Positions 51,363-60,584 are shown, counted from the stretch's first letter. The stretch: DNA of 64,000 bases from Streptomyces sp. AM 4-1-1 (GCF_029167625.1 NZ_CP119145.1:5270001-5334000), one strand, 5' to 3'. Numbers and translations: made by a program. The notes: a model not told the origin generated them from the sequence alone.

Positions 51363-52553
51363 ATGACCGCAGTTGAGCAGGCTCCGCTCGTCTATCCCTT
51401 CAACGAACCGGAGGGACTGGGACTGTCCGAGGCGTACGCGCAGGCCCGCCTCCGGCCGGGACTGGTGCGCGTGCGCATGGCCTACGGCGAGCCGGCCTGG
51501 CTGGCCACCCGGTACGCCGACGCCAGACTGGTCCTCGGTGACCAGCGGTTCAGCAGGGCGGAAGGCCGTGACCACGACGAGCCCCGGCAGTCCGAGGGGC
51601 GCCAGGACAGCGGCATCCTCAGCATGGACCCGCCCTCCCACACCCGGCTGCGCACCCTGGTGGCGAAGGCGTTCACCGTGCACCAGGTGGAACGGCTGCG
51701 CCCCCAGGTACGGGAACTGGCCCACGGCCTCCTCGACGGGATGGAGGCCGCCGGGCCGCCGGCCGACCTCGTGGAGTGTTACGCGTTACCCATCCCGGTC
51801 GCGGTCATCTGCCGCATGCTCGGCGTACCGGAGGAGGACCGGCCGAAGTTCCGCGAGTGGAGCGACGCGGCGCTGTCGACCAGCTCGCTGACGGCCGAGG
51901 AGTTCCGCGCCAACCGCGAGGAACTGCGCGCCTACATGGCCGGTCTGATCGAGGAACACCGCGCGAACCCGCGCCCGGACATGATGACCGGGCTGATCGA
52001 GGCACGCGACACCGGCGACCGGCTGAGCGAACTCGAACTCGTCGATCTGTGCGTCGGCATCCTCGTCGCCGGTCACGAGACGACCGCAAGCCAGATCCCC
52101 AACTTCGTGCACGCGCTGCTGGACCACCCGGACCAGCTGGCCCTGCTGCGTGAGCGGCCGGACCTCCTCAAGGGCGCCGTGGAGGAGCTGCTGCGCTTCG
52201 TACCCCTCGGCAGCGGCGCCGCGTTCCCCCGCTACGCCAAGGAGGACATCGAGGTCGGCGGCACGCTGGTACGGGTGGGGGAACCGGTGCTGGTGGCGGT
52301 GGGCGCGGCCAACCGGGACGCCCTGAGGTTCGACGCGCCGGGCCGGCTGGACGTGGCACGTACCGGAGTCCAGCACCTGGCCTTCGGCCACGGCGTCCAC
52401 CACTGTCTGGGCGCACCGCTGGCCCGCCTGGAACTCCAGGAGGCGCTCCAGGCACTGATCACCCGCTTTCCCGGCCTGCGCATCGCCGGTGACGTGCGGT
52501 GGAAGAACGAGATGCTGGTCCGTGGCCCGCGCGAGATGCCGGTGGGGTGGTGA
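51363..52553 (+). CDS. Cytochrome P450 (CYP105/107-like class I)
   Basis: A 396-residue soluble P450. The oxygen-activating helix motif LVAGHETTASQIP, the E-x-x-R pair in VEELLRFVP (upstream of the Lys-rich segment), and the haem-binding loop FGHGVHHCLGAPLARLE with Cys348 are complete. The start at 51363 follows GAAGGAGA. A ferredoxin gene overlaps its stop, giving the usual class I electron partner; no reductase is nearby. Codon 142 is TTA (51786-51788), so translation may depend on the developmental tRNA BldA. The substrate cannot be predicted. Confidence 0.96.
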   Translation: MTAVEQAPLVYPFNEPEGLGLSEAYAQARLRPGLVRVRMAYGEPAWLATRYADARLVLGDQRFSRAEGRDHDEPRQSEGRQDSGILSMDPPSHTRLRTLVAKAFTVHQVERLRPQVRELAHGLLDGMEAAGPPADLVECYALPIPVAVICRMLGVPEEDRPKFREWSDAALSTSSLTAEEFRANREELRAYMAGLIEEHRANPRPDMMTGLIEARDTGDRLSELELVDLCVGILVAGHETTASQIPNFVHALLDHPDQLALLRERPDLLKGAVEELLRFVPLGSGAAFPRYAKEDIEVGGTLVRVGEPVLVAVGAANRDALRFDAPGRLDVARTGVQHLAFGHGVHHCLGAPLARLELQEALQALITRFPGLRIAGDVRWKNEMLVRGPREMPVGW

Positions 52554-52774
52554 CCGCCGTGCCCTGGACGACGGACGTCGACCGGAAGCAGTGCATGGGC
52601 TCGGGCATCTGCGCGGGCATCGCCCCGGACCTGTTCCACCTGGACGGTATGTGGGCCGAGGCCGTGAAGCGCCGGATCGACCCGGACGAACGCGCCCTGG
52701 ACGCGGCCGACTCGTGTCCGGCCATGGCCATCCTGGTCCGCGAGGACGACCGTGTGATCGGCCCGAGGCCGTGA
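52550..52774 (+). CDS. Ferredoxin partner of the P450 ([3Fe-4S] type)
   Basis: A 74-residue ferredoxin. The first cysteines lie in CMGSGICAGIAPDLFHLDG and the last in SCPAMAI; the spacing lacks one Cys of the 4Fe-4S pattern, as in the [3Fe-4S] ferredoxins that serve Streptomyces P450s. GTG 52550 overlaps the P450 stop (GTGA), so the two are translated together. Confidence 0.93.
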   Translation: MTAVPWTTDVDRKQCMGSGICAGIAPDLFHLDGMWAEAVKRRIDPDERALDAADSCPAMAILVREDDRVIGPRP

Positions 52775-52815
52775 CTCCGGCCCGGCGGCGCGACGCGCCC
52801 TGACCGCCGGGACGC

Positions 52816-52857
52816 CCCCGTGCCAGGGCTCCGGACCGCTCACGCCCCGGCACGGGG
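52816..52857 (+). terminator. Hairpin after the P450-ferredoxin pair
   Basis: CCCCGTGCC (52816-52824) pairs with GGCACGGGG (52849-52857) across a 24-base loop, 42 bp past the ferredoxin stop. The remaining part of 52775-53116 holds no recognisable gene. Confidence 0.6.
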
Positions 52858-53116
52858 CACCGGATCAGCCCGCCGGGAAGCTCTCCGCGCCGAGGACGTT
52901 CAGATCCAGCGGACACCGTTCCGCTCCGCCATCCACGGACCGCCGTACCCGTCGTGCCGAACGAGCACCGCCGTCCGCCGGAACTCACCGAGTGGAACGG
53001 CGAATTCGCGCCGGATGCTGTCATGGTGCGTTTACGGCGAGCAACGGAGAAGAGCGGCCGGTCAGTTGGTTGTCACGGGCCCTGGGCGGGCGGCTACGGA
53101 TCACACCTGCTGTGGG

Positions 53117-53320
53117 TCAGCGCAGCTCACCGACGAACGCGCGCCAGGCGTCGTGGCCGAAGGCGATGACGGGGCCGGTGGGGCGCTTGCTGTCGCGGAC
53201 GGGGACGAGGCGGGGAAGGTTGTCGGCGACCTCCACGCACTCGTTGTTGCCTCCGCTGTACGTGCTGGTGCGCCACCTCGCGCCTGTCAGTTCCGGCGTG
53301 CTGCGGTGTGCGCGACTCAT
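53117..53320 (-). CDS. DUF397 protein, partner of the upstream Scr1-type regulator
   Basis: A 67-residue DUF397 protein with the family core WRTSTYSGGNNECVEVADN, VPVRDSKRPTGPVIAFG and a closing WRAFVGELR. These small proteins pair with Scr1/WhiJ-type regulators, possibly as an antitoxin-like or modulating partner. The start overlaps the regulator stop (ATGA). Confidence 0.93.
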   Translation of the reverse strand: MSRAHRSTPELTGARWRTSTYSGGNNECVEVADNLPRLVPVRDSKRPTGPVIAFGHDAWRAFVGELR

Positions 53321-54201
53321 GCTTGATGCTCCTTGGATCTGCGGTGGATGACAGCGCGGGACTCATTCGGCGAGAGCGCTGACGTACGCGCGGCGTCGAA
53401 CAGGTCTTGGTAGCGCGAGACATCCGTCGCTCGCTCCAGCCACATGGACCCGGACGGGTTGTCGACCAGAACCACGTCGAGCGCCCCCTCCTCCGGAAAT
53501 CCCAGCACTACGTATGGGCCGAACATACTGGCATGGGCTCCACGGGTGAACGGCAGCACCTGAAGTGTCACGTTCGGGTGTTCGGAACTGGCCAGTAGGT
53601 GCTGGAGCTGCGTGCTCATCACCCGTGACCCGCCGACCTGCTGAAGAAGTACGGCTTCCGAGAACACTGCCCATAGTTGGAGAGGTTCGTCGGACAGCAG
53701 CCGTTCCTGCCGGGCGAGGCGTACGTGCACGAACTTCTCGATCTCGTCGGCTGTCTGCCACTGTCGTGAAGCCACGGTTACAGCCCGGATGTACTCGGGC
53801 GTTTGGAGCAAGCCGGGGACCAGTTGAGCCTGGAAGGTCCGGATGCTCTTGGCCATGGCCTCCAGGGCGATGTAGTCGCGGTATGTGTCGGCGAGTACAT
53901 CGCCGTACTGATTCCACCAGCCCTCCTTGCGCCTGCGGTTGGCCTTACGGGCCAACGAACCAAGCCTCTCCTTGGTGTCAGAGTCTTCGACCTGATACGC
54001 GTGAAGCATCGCTGTGAGGTCAGGGAGGCGAAGCGCCACACGGCCGTTCTCGATCCGGCTGACTTTCCCCTTCGTGCAGTCGAGCGCCTCAGCCGCCTGT
54101 GTCGTGGTCAGCCCTGCTGCCTCCCTCAGTCGCCTCAGCTCGTCACCGAGTTGGCGTCCGAGGACAGTCGAAGGGTTCGCGCTGGTGCTCTTCGCATACA
54201 T
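53317..54201 (-). CDS. Scr1/WhiJ-type helix-turn-helix regulator (DUF5753)
   Basis: A 294-residue XRE regulator: LGDELRRLREAAGLTTTQAA, EALDCTKGKVSRIENGRVAL, then the DUF5753 part with FQAQLVPGLLQTPEYIRAVT, LQLWAVFSEAVLLQQVGG and VLPFTRGAH. ATG 54201. Together with the DUF397 gene after it and the divergent ATP-binding protein gene, it forms the WhiJ/AbaA-like trio repeated in Streptomyces genomes and linked to control of development. It is a second copy of the kind of regulator found at 47888. Confidence 0.94.
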   Translation of the reverse strand: MYAKSTSANPSTVLGRQLGDELRRLREAAGLTTTQAAEALDCTKGKVSRIENGRVALRLPDLTAMLHAYQVEDSDTKERLGSLARKANRRRKEGWWNQYGDVLADTYRDYIALEAMAKSIRTFQAQLVPGLLQTPEYIRAVTVASRQWQTADEIEKFVHVRLARQERLLSDEPLQLWAVFSEAVLLQQVGGSRVMSTQLQHLLASSEHPNVTLQVLPFTRGAHASMFGPYVVLGFPEEGALDVVLVDNPSGSMWLERATDVSRYQDLFDAARTSALSPNESRAVIHRRSKEHQA

Positions 54202-54393
54202 GTGAACACCTTTACCTGAGGGAAGGGCCTGAAGCGGTGAGGTTACCCGAAAGAGGGAAAAAAGCTGTCGCATCTTTTGGAAACGTTGCACTTTCGTATG
54301 GTGTCCACTCATTCTGAGCTCAGGCCGTCGATGTCCCGAACTAAACCTGTGGACAAGGGACTCCGGCTGATCTCCGACCCCATGGGAGCTGTC

Positions 54394-55005
54394 ATGAGTG
54401 AGCCGTACGAAGTGAAGTGCAGGTTGGTGCGCTGCCCGAGCAGCGTGTCCAGGGCGCGAGCCGTTCTCCGTGCCAAGCTCGGGGAGTGGCGTGCAGGGCA
54501 GACGGTCACCGAGGAGGGCGAGTTGGTGCTCTCCGAACTCGTGACCAACGCGCTCGCCGTGCCTGTCCCCGGCGACCGGATGATCGGCGTACGCATCCTC
54601 TGCCGAGAGCGGGGCGGAGTGCTGCGGCTAGAGGTGAGCGACGCCGGGGAAGGGCGGCCGGTCGTGCGGCTGCCCGGTGAGCTGGACACGGCGGGACGCG
54701 GCCTGTTGCTGGTGGAGACCCTGGCCCATCGCTGGGGCGTTGACGAACGGCAGGCCGGCATCGGGAAGACCGTATGGGCGGAGCTGCTGGCCCCGGGCAT
54801 CGTCCCCGCCCCCGTCGAGACAGATGTCGCGGCGGTGACCGTGCGGCCGGGGCAACGCGTACAGGCCCGGGGAACCTGGCAGATGGTCCGCAGCGTACGG
54901 AGTGAGCGGTATGCCACCGGCGGGCTCTTCGTCGTCGTCGGGCTGGACGACGGCCCGGCCTTGCGGCTGGACGCGGCGCAAGCGGTGACCGTACGGACGG
55001 AGTAG
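54394..55005 (+). CDS. RsbW-like ATP-binding regulatory protein
   Basis: A 203-residue protein with a GHKL/HATPase fold like anti-sigma factors: LVLSELVTNALAVPVPGDR (N box), LEVSDAGEGRPV (G1 region) and DTAGRGLLLVETLAHRWGV (G2). A C-terminal extension of about 60 residues beyond the fold is rich in Val and Arg. ATG 54394 is chosen for GGGAGC upstream; in-frame starts exist further up. It is divergent from the Scr1-type regulator at 53317 with a 190-bp promoter region between them. Kinase or anti-sigma activity is not proven for this class. Confidence 0.85.
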   Translation: MSEPYEVKCRLVRCPSSVSRARAVLRAKLGEWRAGQTVTEEGELVLSELVTNALAVPVPGDRMIGVRILCRERGGVLRLEVSDAGEGRPVVRLPGELDTAGRGLLLVETLAHRWGVDERQAGIGKTVWAELLAPGIVPAPVETDVAAVTVRPGQRVQARGTWQMVRSVRSERYATGGLFVVVGLDDGPALRLDAAQAVTVRTE

Positions 55006-55110
55006 GGACCACGCGATCGCACCTGCTCCCCTGTACGGCCGCTTGACAGGATGTGCGTACAGGCGGGGGAGCCCTTGCACGGGCAGGCTGCGTGTAGTCC
55101 CCTGAGACGC

Positions 55111-56700
55111 ATGAGGAAGAGGAGCATTGCCGCCCTGGTCGCCGCCCTGGCCGCGGCGTCCCTGATGACCGGCTTACCGAACCCGCGGGCGGAGGCGACC
55201 GGGACGGACGCCGGTGGGCCGCCGCCCAGGCTGGGGATCGATCTCGACACGGTGACGATTCCGCAGTTGCAGGCCCGCATGGCCAGGGGTTCGCTGACCT
55301 CGTCGGCATTGACCAGCGCCTACCTGTGGCGGATCAGGGCCATCAACCCCAAGATCAACGCGGTGCTGTACACCGACCCGACGGCGCTGAGCCAGGCGGC
55401 CGCCAGTGACGCCAGACACCGGCGCGGGCGCACCCTCGGCCCCCTCGACGGCATTCCCGTGCTGCTCAAGGACAACGTGAACACCCGCACCCTGCCGACG
55501 ACCGCGGGTTCGCTCGCGTTGGCGGGGAGCCCGCCGGACGCCGACGCCGCGCTGGTGACCCGGCTGCGGGACGCGGGTGCGGTGATCCTCGGCAAGACCA
55601 ACCTGTCCGAGTGGGCCAACTTCCGCGCCGCCAAGCCCACTTCGGGATGGTCCGCGGTCGGCGGACAGACCCGTAACCCCTATGTGCTGGACCGGAATCC
55701 GTGCGGGTCCTCCGCCGGCTCCGGTGCCGCGCTCGCCGCGTCGCTGTCCCAGGTGGCGATCGGCACCGAGACGGACGGCTCGATCGTCTGTCCGGCCGGG
55801 ATGAACGGCGTGGTCGGCCACAAGCCCAGCCTCGGCCTGGTCAGCCAGGCCGGCGTGGTACCGATCACGGCCGAGCAGGACACGGCGGGACCCATGGCAC
55901 GCAACGTGATCGACGCCGCCCTCACCCTCTCGGTGCTCAGCGGCGGCGACACCGCCCACCCCGGCGCGCTCGTCGGCCTCCGGGAAAGGGTGACGCACCC
56001 CGAGAGCCTGCGGGGCAAGCGGATCGGGCTGTGGCGGCTGTCGGTGCTCGGACCCGAGGTGGACGCCGTGATGACCCGTACGGCGAGGAAGCTGCGCGAC
56101 GCGGGAGCCGTGGTCGTCGAGGTGACGCCCCCGTACCAGGACCGGCTCGCGGAACTGGAGTTCCCGGCGCTGCTGAGCGAGTTCCACCGGGACATCGACG
56201 CCTACCTCGCCACCCGACAGGGGCCTCGGAACCTCGCCGAGCTGATCGAGTTCAACCGCACCCACCCGGGGGAGCGGACCTGCTTCGCCGGCCAGGAGCT
56301 GTTCGAGCAGTCACTCGCCGCGCCCCCGACCACCGACCCCGGCTACCGGGCCATGCGCGCGGAGCTGCGGGACCTGTCCCGGCGCTCCATCGACGAGACC
56401 ATGGCCGCCCATCGGCTGGACGCCATCGCCGCACCGACGAACCCGCCCGCCTGGACGACCGACTGCGCCCGGGGTGACGACGACGTGATCCCGTCCTCCA
56501 CCCCGGCCGCCGTGGCCGGATACCCGTCGCTGTCCGTGCCGGCCGGGTCCGTGGAAGGGCTTCCCATCGGTCTGCTGCTGATGGCCGGAGACCACCAGGA
56601 CGCCGGACTGCTGTCGCTGGGAGCCTCGGTGGAAGGCCGGTTGGACGCCTGGCGCGCGCCGCGCTACCTGCCGACGATCGGAGGCGGCGCGTCCCGGTAG
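55111..56700 (+). CDS. Secreted amidase (amidase signature family)
   Basis: A 529-residue Ser-cisSer-Lys hydrolase. An N-terminal signal peptide (MRKRSIAALVAALAAASLMT, ending near AEA) indicates export. The catalytic Lys sits in DGIPVLLKDNVNT, the Gly/Ser-rich signature in PCGSSAGSGAALAASL and the nucleophile region GTETDGSIVCPAGMNGVVG. C-terminal PAAVAGYPSLSVPAG is also typical. ATG 55111 gives a clean signal peptide; a GTG/ATG at 55051 would add 20 odd residues. Codon 22 is TTA (55174-55176), so expression may depend on BldA. The substrate is unknown. Confidence 0.93.
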   Translation: MRKRSIAALVAALAAASLMTGLPNPRAEATGTDAGGPPPRLGIDLDTVTIPQLQARMARGSLTSSALTSAYLWRIRAINPKINAVLYTDPTALSQAAASDARHRRGRTLGPLDGIPVLLKDNVNTRTLPTTAGSLALAGSPPDADAALVTRLRDAGAVILGKTNLSEWANFRAAKPTSGWSAVGGQTRNPYVLDRNPCGSSAGSGAALAASLSQVAIGTETDGSIVCPAGMNGVVGHKPSLGLVSQAGVVPITAEQDTAGPMARNVIDAALTLSVLSGGDTAHPGALVGLRERVTHPESLRGKRIGLWRLSVLGPEVDAVMTRTARKLRDAGAVVVEVTPPYQDRLAELEFPALLSEFHRDIDAYLATRQGPRNLAELIEFNRTHPGERTCFAGQELFEQSLAAPPTTDPGYRAMRAELRDLSRRSIDETMAAHRLDAIAAPTNPPAWTTDCARGDDDVIPSSTPAAVAGYPSLSVPAGSVEGLPIGLLLMAGDHQDAGLLSLGASVEGRLDAWRAPRYLPTIGGGASR

Positions 56701-56924
56701 AGCGGCGCGTCCCGGTGGACAGGTCCGACGAGCCGTCCCCGTGAACCGGGTGCGGCGAATCGGTTGATCGGTTCGACACGGCGTCCGCGCGAGGTCATCC
56801 GCCGGGCGCCGTCGTCGTCGGTACGGGCTCCGGCCCGGGGCTCCGGTGCCGCGGCAGCGATGGCCGAGAACGGGTTCTCGTACGGATGAGGCGTGGATCG
56901 TCGGTGCGCGGTTACCCGACGGTC

Positions 56925-58046
56925 ATGAGAAGGAAGCGGAAAGCGGAAGAACCGCACGAGGACACCCCCCGCCTGGATGGTGAGCCCGCAAGCGGAAGGT
57001 CGGACCGAGGAGCGGACACCGGTCCGGGCGGGCGAGCGGTACGGTCGGCCGAGGCGGAGCGGAATCAGGTGGGGCCGTCGGCGGAGGTGGAACGGGACGC
57101 CCCCGACGAGCCGACGGACATGCCGAAGAAGTCGTGGCGGGCGGTGCTGCGGCGCACGGTGAAGGAGTTCAGCAACGACGAACTCGCCGACCGGGCGGCC
57201 GCTCTGACGTACTACGCGGTCCTCTCGTTGTTTCCCGCCCTGCTGGTCCTCGTGTCGTTGCTGGGCATCGCGGGCAAATCGACGGCCGATCAGGTCCTTG
57301 ACAACATTCAGCAACTCGCCCCGGGCTCCGCGCGCCAGGTCATCGGCGACGCGGTGAGCCAGCTGCGGGACAGCGGCGGCACCGGTTCGGTGCTCGCGAT
57401 CGTCGGGCTGGTGGGTGCGGTGTGGTCCGCCTCCGGATATGTGGCGGCGTTCATCCGTGCCTCCAACGCGGTGTACGACATGCCCGAGGGACGGCCGATA
57501 TGGAAGCTGACCCCGCTGCGGCTGGTCGTCACCGTCGCGCTGATGGTGACCGCCTGCGCCGGGGCGCTGATCGTGGTGTTCACCGGCGGCGTGGCGCAGC
57601 AGGCCGGTACGGCCCTGGGGGTCGGCGACGCGGCGATGACGACGTGGTCGATCGCCAAGTGGCCGGTTCTGCTCCTGCTGGTGACGCTCATGATCGCCCT
57701 GTTGTACTGGGCCTCACCGAACGCCAAGGGGCGCGGCTTCAAGTGGGTCACTCCGGGCAGCGTGGTGGCCCTGATCATCTGGATGGCGGCCTCCGCGGGC
57801 TTCGCGGTGTACGTGGCGCACTTCGCCTCGTACAACAAGACCTATGGCGCCCTCGCCGGCGTGATCATCTTCCTGGTGTGGCTGTGGATCACCAATCTGG
57901 CGATACTGCTCGGCCTGGAGTTCGACGCCGAGATGGCCCGGGAACGGGCGATCAAGGGCGGCATGCCCGAGGACGAGGAGCCGTACGTCCCGCCGCGCGA
58001 CACCAGTAAGTGGAGCGAGGAGGAGCTGCGGCATGCGGCCGAGTGA
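56925..58046 (+). CDS. YihY/BrkB-family membrane protein
   Basis: A 373-residue protein with a charged, low-complexity N-terminus of about 70 residues, then the YihY core: DELADRAAALTYYAVLSLFP, AIVGLVGAVWSASGYVAAFI, LTPLRLVVTVALMVTACAGA, ALLYWASPNAKGRGFKWVTP and YGALAGVIIFLVWLWITNLA, giving about six membrane helices. The start is uncertain: ATG 56925 is used, with an in-frame ATG at 56886. Its end overlaps the PAP2 gene by 14 bp. The family was once called ribonuclease BN, which is not supported; function is unknown. Confidence 0.92.
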   Translation: MRRKRKAEEPHEDTPRLDGEPASGRSDRGADTGPGGRAVRSAEAERNQVGPSAEVERDAPDEPTDMPKKSWRAVLRRTVKEFSNDELADRAAALTYYAVLSLFPALLVLVSLLGIAGKSTADQVLDNIQQLAPGSARQVIGDAVSQLRDSGGTGSVLAIVGLVGAVWSASGYVAAFIRASNAVYDMPEGRPIWKLTPLRLVVTVALMVTACAGALIVVFTGGVAQQAGTALGVGDAAMTTWSIAKWPVLLLLVTLMIALLYWASPNAKGRGFKWVTPGSVVALIIWMAASAGFAVYVAHFASYNKTYGALAGVIIFLVWLWITNLAILLGLEFDAEMARERAIKGGMPEDEEPYVPPRDTSKWSEEELRHAAE

Positions 58047-58695
58047 CACCGCCGCCGACCACCGGACGACCGGGCGGGGTGCCGATCAGGTGACCGTGGA
58101 GGGCAGCGAACGATCCGGGCCGGTGCCGTGGCCGCGGATGTGTGTGGCGGCGTGCCGGGACCGCCTGTACCGCATCGACCGGGGCGTGACCCGGGGAGTC
58201 GCCGCGTGGAGGTCACCGTGGGCGCGGCGCCTGCTTCCGGCGGTGGAGTCGGGCGCCGAACACACCAAGCTCTGGTGGGCGGCCGCCGCGTTGCTGGCGG
58301 CCACCGGAGGGCGTACCGGCCGCAGGGCGGCGGTGACCGGACTGGCCGGCATGGCCGTGGCGGAGGCGTTCTCCGACGGGGTGCTCAAGCGGCTGTGCCA
58401 CCGTGCCCGGCCTCCCCAGGAACTCGTTCCCAGCCAGGACGCGGACGACCGGCCGGACAGCTCCTCCTTCCCGTCCGGACACACCGCCGCCGCGGTGGCC
58501 TTCACGGTCGGCGTCGCGGTGCTCCGGCCCGGTGCGGGACTCGTCTGCGCGGTTCCCGCGACGCTGATCGCGACCGAACGCGTCCACACGGGCGCGCACT
58601 ACCCCAGCGATGTCGCGGCGGGCGCCGCTGTCGGGCTGGCGAGCGCCTGGCTGATCCGCCGCACCTCCCGCCGTCCGGTCCAGCGGGTGCGGTGA
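58033..58695 (+). CDS. PAP2-family membrane phosphatase
   Basis: A 220-residue phosphatase. The three PAP2 motifs are present: KRLCHRARPP, SSFPSGHT, and RVHTGAHYPSDV with the catalytic His pair. Several hydrophobic helices place it in the membrane with a lipid-phosphate or undecaprenyl-phosphate type substrate likely. It overlaps the YihY gene by 14 bp, so the two form a small membrane operon. Confidence 0.93.
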   Translation: MRPSDTAADHRTTGRGADQVTVEGSERSGPVPWPRMCVAACRDRLYRIDRGVTRGVAAWRSPWARRLLPAVESGAEHTKLWWAAAALLAATGGRTGRRAAVTGLAGMAVAEAFSDGVLKRLCHRARPPQELVPSQDADDRPDSSSFPSGHTAAAVAFTVGVAVLRPGAGLVCAVPATLIATERVHTGAHYPSDVAAGAAVGLASAWLIRRTSRRPVQRVR

Positions 58696-58791
58696 TCAAG
58701 GTGGGTGGGTGGTGCGGCGGGGACTCGGCGGGCGGTGCGTCGCGGCTCGGGGGAGGCGCAGTTCGGCGAAATCGACCCCGTTATGTTTTTC

Positions 58792-59038
58792 GCGGTCCTG
58801 CAACGGGACCGCTGGCCTCCGGGCCCGGCATGACTATGTCCCCCTGTCGAACAGATGGCCTGGGGGGTGGTGTCACCGGGCCCGGGAGGTGCCGTCGGAG
58901 ACGCTGATGAGAGGTCCGGCCACCGTCCGGTCCGGCGCAATGCCGGACAGCCCTTGGGCGGCAGGTCTGCATAACGTGGATGCGCGCGTACGACACCACT
59001 GCCGAGGCCGGCACGTTCAACTCGCCTGGAGGGGCGCG
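58792..59038 (+). ncRNA. Candidate bridge-RNA region in the IS110 left end
   Basis: IS110-group elements are known to encode a structured bridge RNA in the non-coding left end that guides the recombinase. Here the corresponding stretch has clear hairpins: GCGGTCC with GGACCGC (58792-58798/58806-58812) and GTCCGGC with GCCGGAC (58930-58936/58942-58948), plus a GC palindrome near 58880. No ORF with coding composition lies in it. Exact ends and loops are not determined. Confidence 0.4.
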
Positions 59039-60253
59039 ATGTTCGACACAGAAGACGTGGGCGTATTCCTCGGCCTGGACGTCGGCAAGAGCGCCCATCA
59101 CGGGCACGGACTGACTCCGGCCGGGAAGAAGGTCTTCGACAAGCAGCTGCCCAACAGCGAGCCGAAGCTGCGGGCCGTCTTCGACAAGCTGGCCGCGAAG
59201 TTCGGCACGGTGCTGGTGATCGTGGACCAGCCCGCCTCCATCGGCGCCCTGCCCCTGGCCGTCGCCCGGGACGCGGGCTGCAAGGTCGCCTACCTGCCCG
59301 GCCTGGCCATGCGCAGGATCGCTGACCTCTACCCGGGCGAGGCGAAGACCGACGCGAAGGACGCCGCCGTGATCGCGGACGCCGCCCGCACCCTGCCCCA
59401 CACCCTGCGCTCGCTGGAACTGACCGACGAGATCACCGCCGAGCTGACCGTCCTGGCCGGCTTCGACCAGGACCTCGCCGCCGAGGCCACCCGCACCAGC
59501 AACCGGATACGCGGCCTGCTCACCCAGTTCCACCCCAGCCTGGAGCGCGTCCTCGGCCCGCGTCTGGACCACCAGGCCGTCACCTGGCTGCTCGAACGCC
59601 ACGGCTCCCCGGCCGCACTGCGAAAGGCCGGCCGCCGCAGACTCGTCGAACTCATCCGGCCCAAGGCCCCCCGCATGGCCGCCCGGCTGATCGACGACGT
59701 CTTCGACGCCCTGGACGAACAGACCGTGATCGTGCCCGGGACCGGCACCCTCGACACCGTCGTTCCCTCCCTGGCCCGCTCCCTCGGCGCCGTCCACGAA
59801 CAGCGCCGGGCCCTGGAAACCCAGATCAGCACCCTGCTGGAGGCCCACCCTCTTTCCCCGGTCCTGACCTCGATGCCCGGCGTCGGCGTCAGGACCGCCG
59901 CCGTGCTCCTGACCACCATCGGCGACGGCACCAGCTTCCCCACCGCCGCCCACCTCGCCTCCTACGCGGGCCTGGCCCCGACCACGAAGTCGTCGGGAAC
60001 CTCGATCCACGGCGAACACGCACCCCGGGGCGGAAACCGGCAGCTCAAACGCGCCATGTTCCTGTCCGCCTTCGCCTGCATGAACGCCGACCCCGCCTCC
60101 CGGACCTACTACGACAAGCAACGCGCCCGCGGCAAAACCCACACCCAAGCCCTCCTCCGCCTCGCCCGCCAACGCATCAGCGTCCTGTTCGCCATGCTCC
60201 GCGACGGAACCTTCTACGAGTCCCGAACCCCCACCGTCACCCTCGCCGCATAA
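59039..60253 (+). CDS. IS110-family transposase
   Basis: A 404-residue DEDD recombinase. The N-terminal RuvC-like domain starts GVFLGLDVGKSAHHGHGLTP and includes VLVIVDQPASIGALPLAV and EAKTDAKDAAVIADAARTLP; the C-terminal Tnp_20 domain has MPGVGVRTAAVLLTTIGDG, YAGLAPTTKSSGTSIHGEHA with the expected serine and RGGNRQLKRAMFLSAFAC. ATG 59039 follows GGAGGGG. The reading frame is intact and full length, so the element may be active. Confidence 0.95.
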   Translation: MFDTEDVGVFLGLDVGKSAHHGHGLTPAGKKVFDKQLPNSEPKLRAVFDKLAAKFGTVLVIVDQPASIGALPLAVARDAGCKVAYLPGLAMRRIADLYPGEAKTDAKDAAVIADAARTLPHTLRSLELTDEITAELTVLAGFDQDLAAEATRTSNRIRGLLTQFHPSLERVLGPRLDHQAVTWLLERHGSPAALRKAGRRRLVELIRPKAPRMAARLIDDVFDALDEQTVIVPGTGTLDTVVPSLARSLGAVHEQRRALETQISTLLEAHPLSPVLTSMPGVGVRTAAVLLTTIGDGTSFPTAAHLASYAGLAPTTKSSGTSIHGEHAPRGGNRQLKRAMFLSAFACMNADPASRTYYDKQRARGKTHTQALLRLARQRISVLFAMLRDGTFYESRTPTVTLAA

Positions 60254-60422
60254 ACAGGACCAACACCCCTAAAACCGACAGTGCGGGATTGACGAACGAC
60301 ATAGAGGCACCCCCCCGGCGTGGACCCGGCACCGGACCGGGCCTGTCCCGTACATCGTGATTGTGGGCCCCGGCCGTCGGCCAGGGCCCACAGGTGCGCA
60401 CTCCCGCGTGTCCGGTAGACCG

Positions 60423-60584
60423 GCCGGGCGTATGCGGCCCGCCGGGCGTACGGGGCCCGTGGGGCGTATGCGGCCCGTGGGGCGTACGGAGCCCGCCGGG
60501 CGTTCGGGTCCCGTAGGGCGTATGCGGCCCGCCCGGCGTTCAGGGCCCGCCGGGCGTACGGGGCCCGTGGGGCGTCAGCCGCCC
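60423..60584. repeat. Nine tandem copies of an 18-bp repeat
   Basis: Nine head-to-tail units based on GCCGGGCGTACGGGGCCC with G/T, C/T variation run from 60423 to 60584 and enter the last codons of the gene ending at 60575. On the plus strand they would encode a six-residue repeat, but no gene-like start or composition supports translation. The rest of 60254-60422 is the IS right flank and shows no gene. Confidence 0.9.

Larger units (their letters stand above)
58790..60320 (+). mobile_element. IS110-family insertion sequence (boundaries approximate)
   Basis: One intact IS110-type transposase with about 250 bp of non-coding DNA upstream and about 65 bp downstream. As usual for this family there are no clear terminal inverted repeats and no target duplication that I can see, so the ends are estimated from the hairpins near 58792 and the CCCCCCC tract near 60312. 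It separates the YihY/PAP2 operon from the stress operon. Confidence 0.75.
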
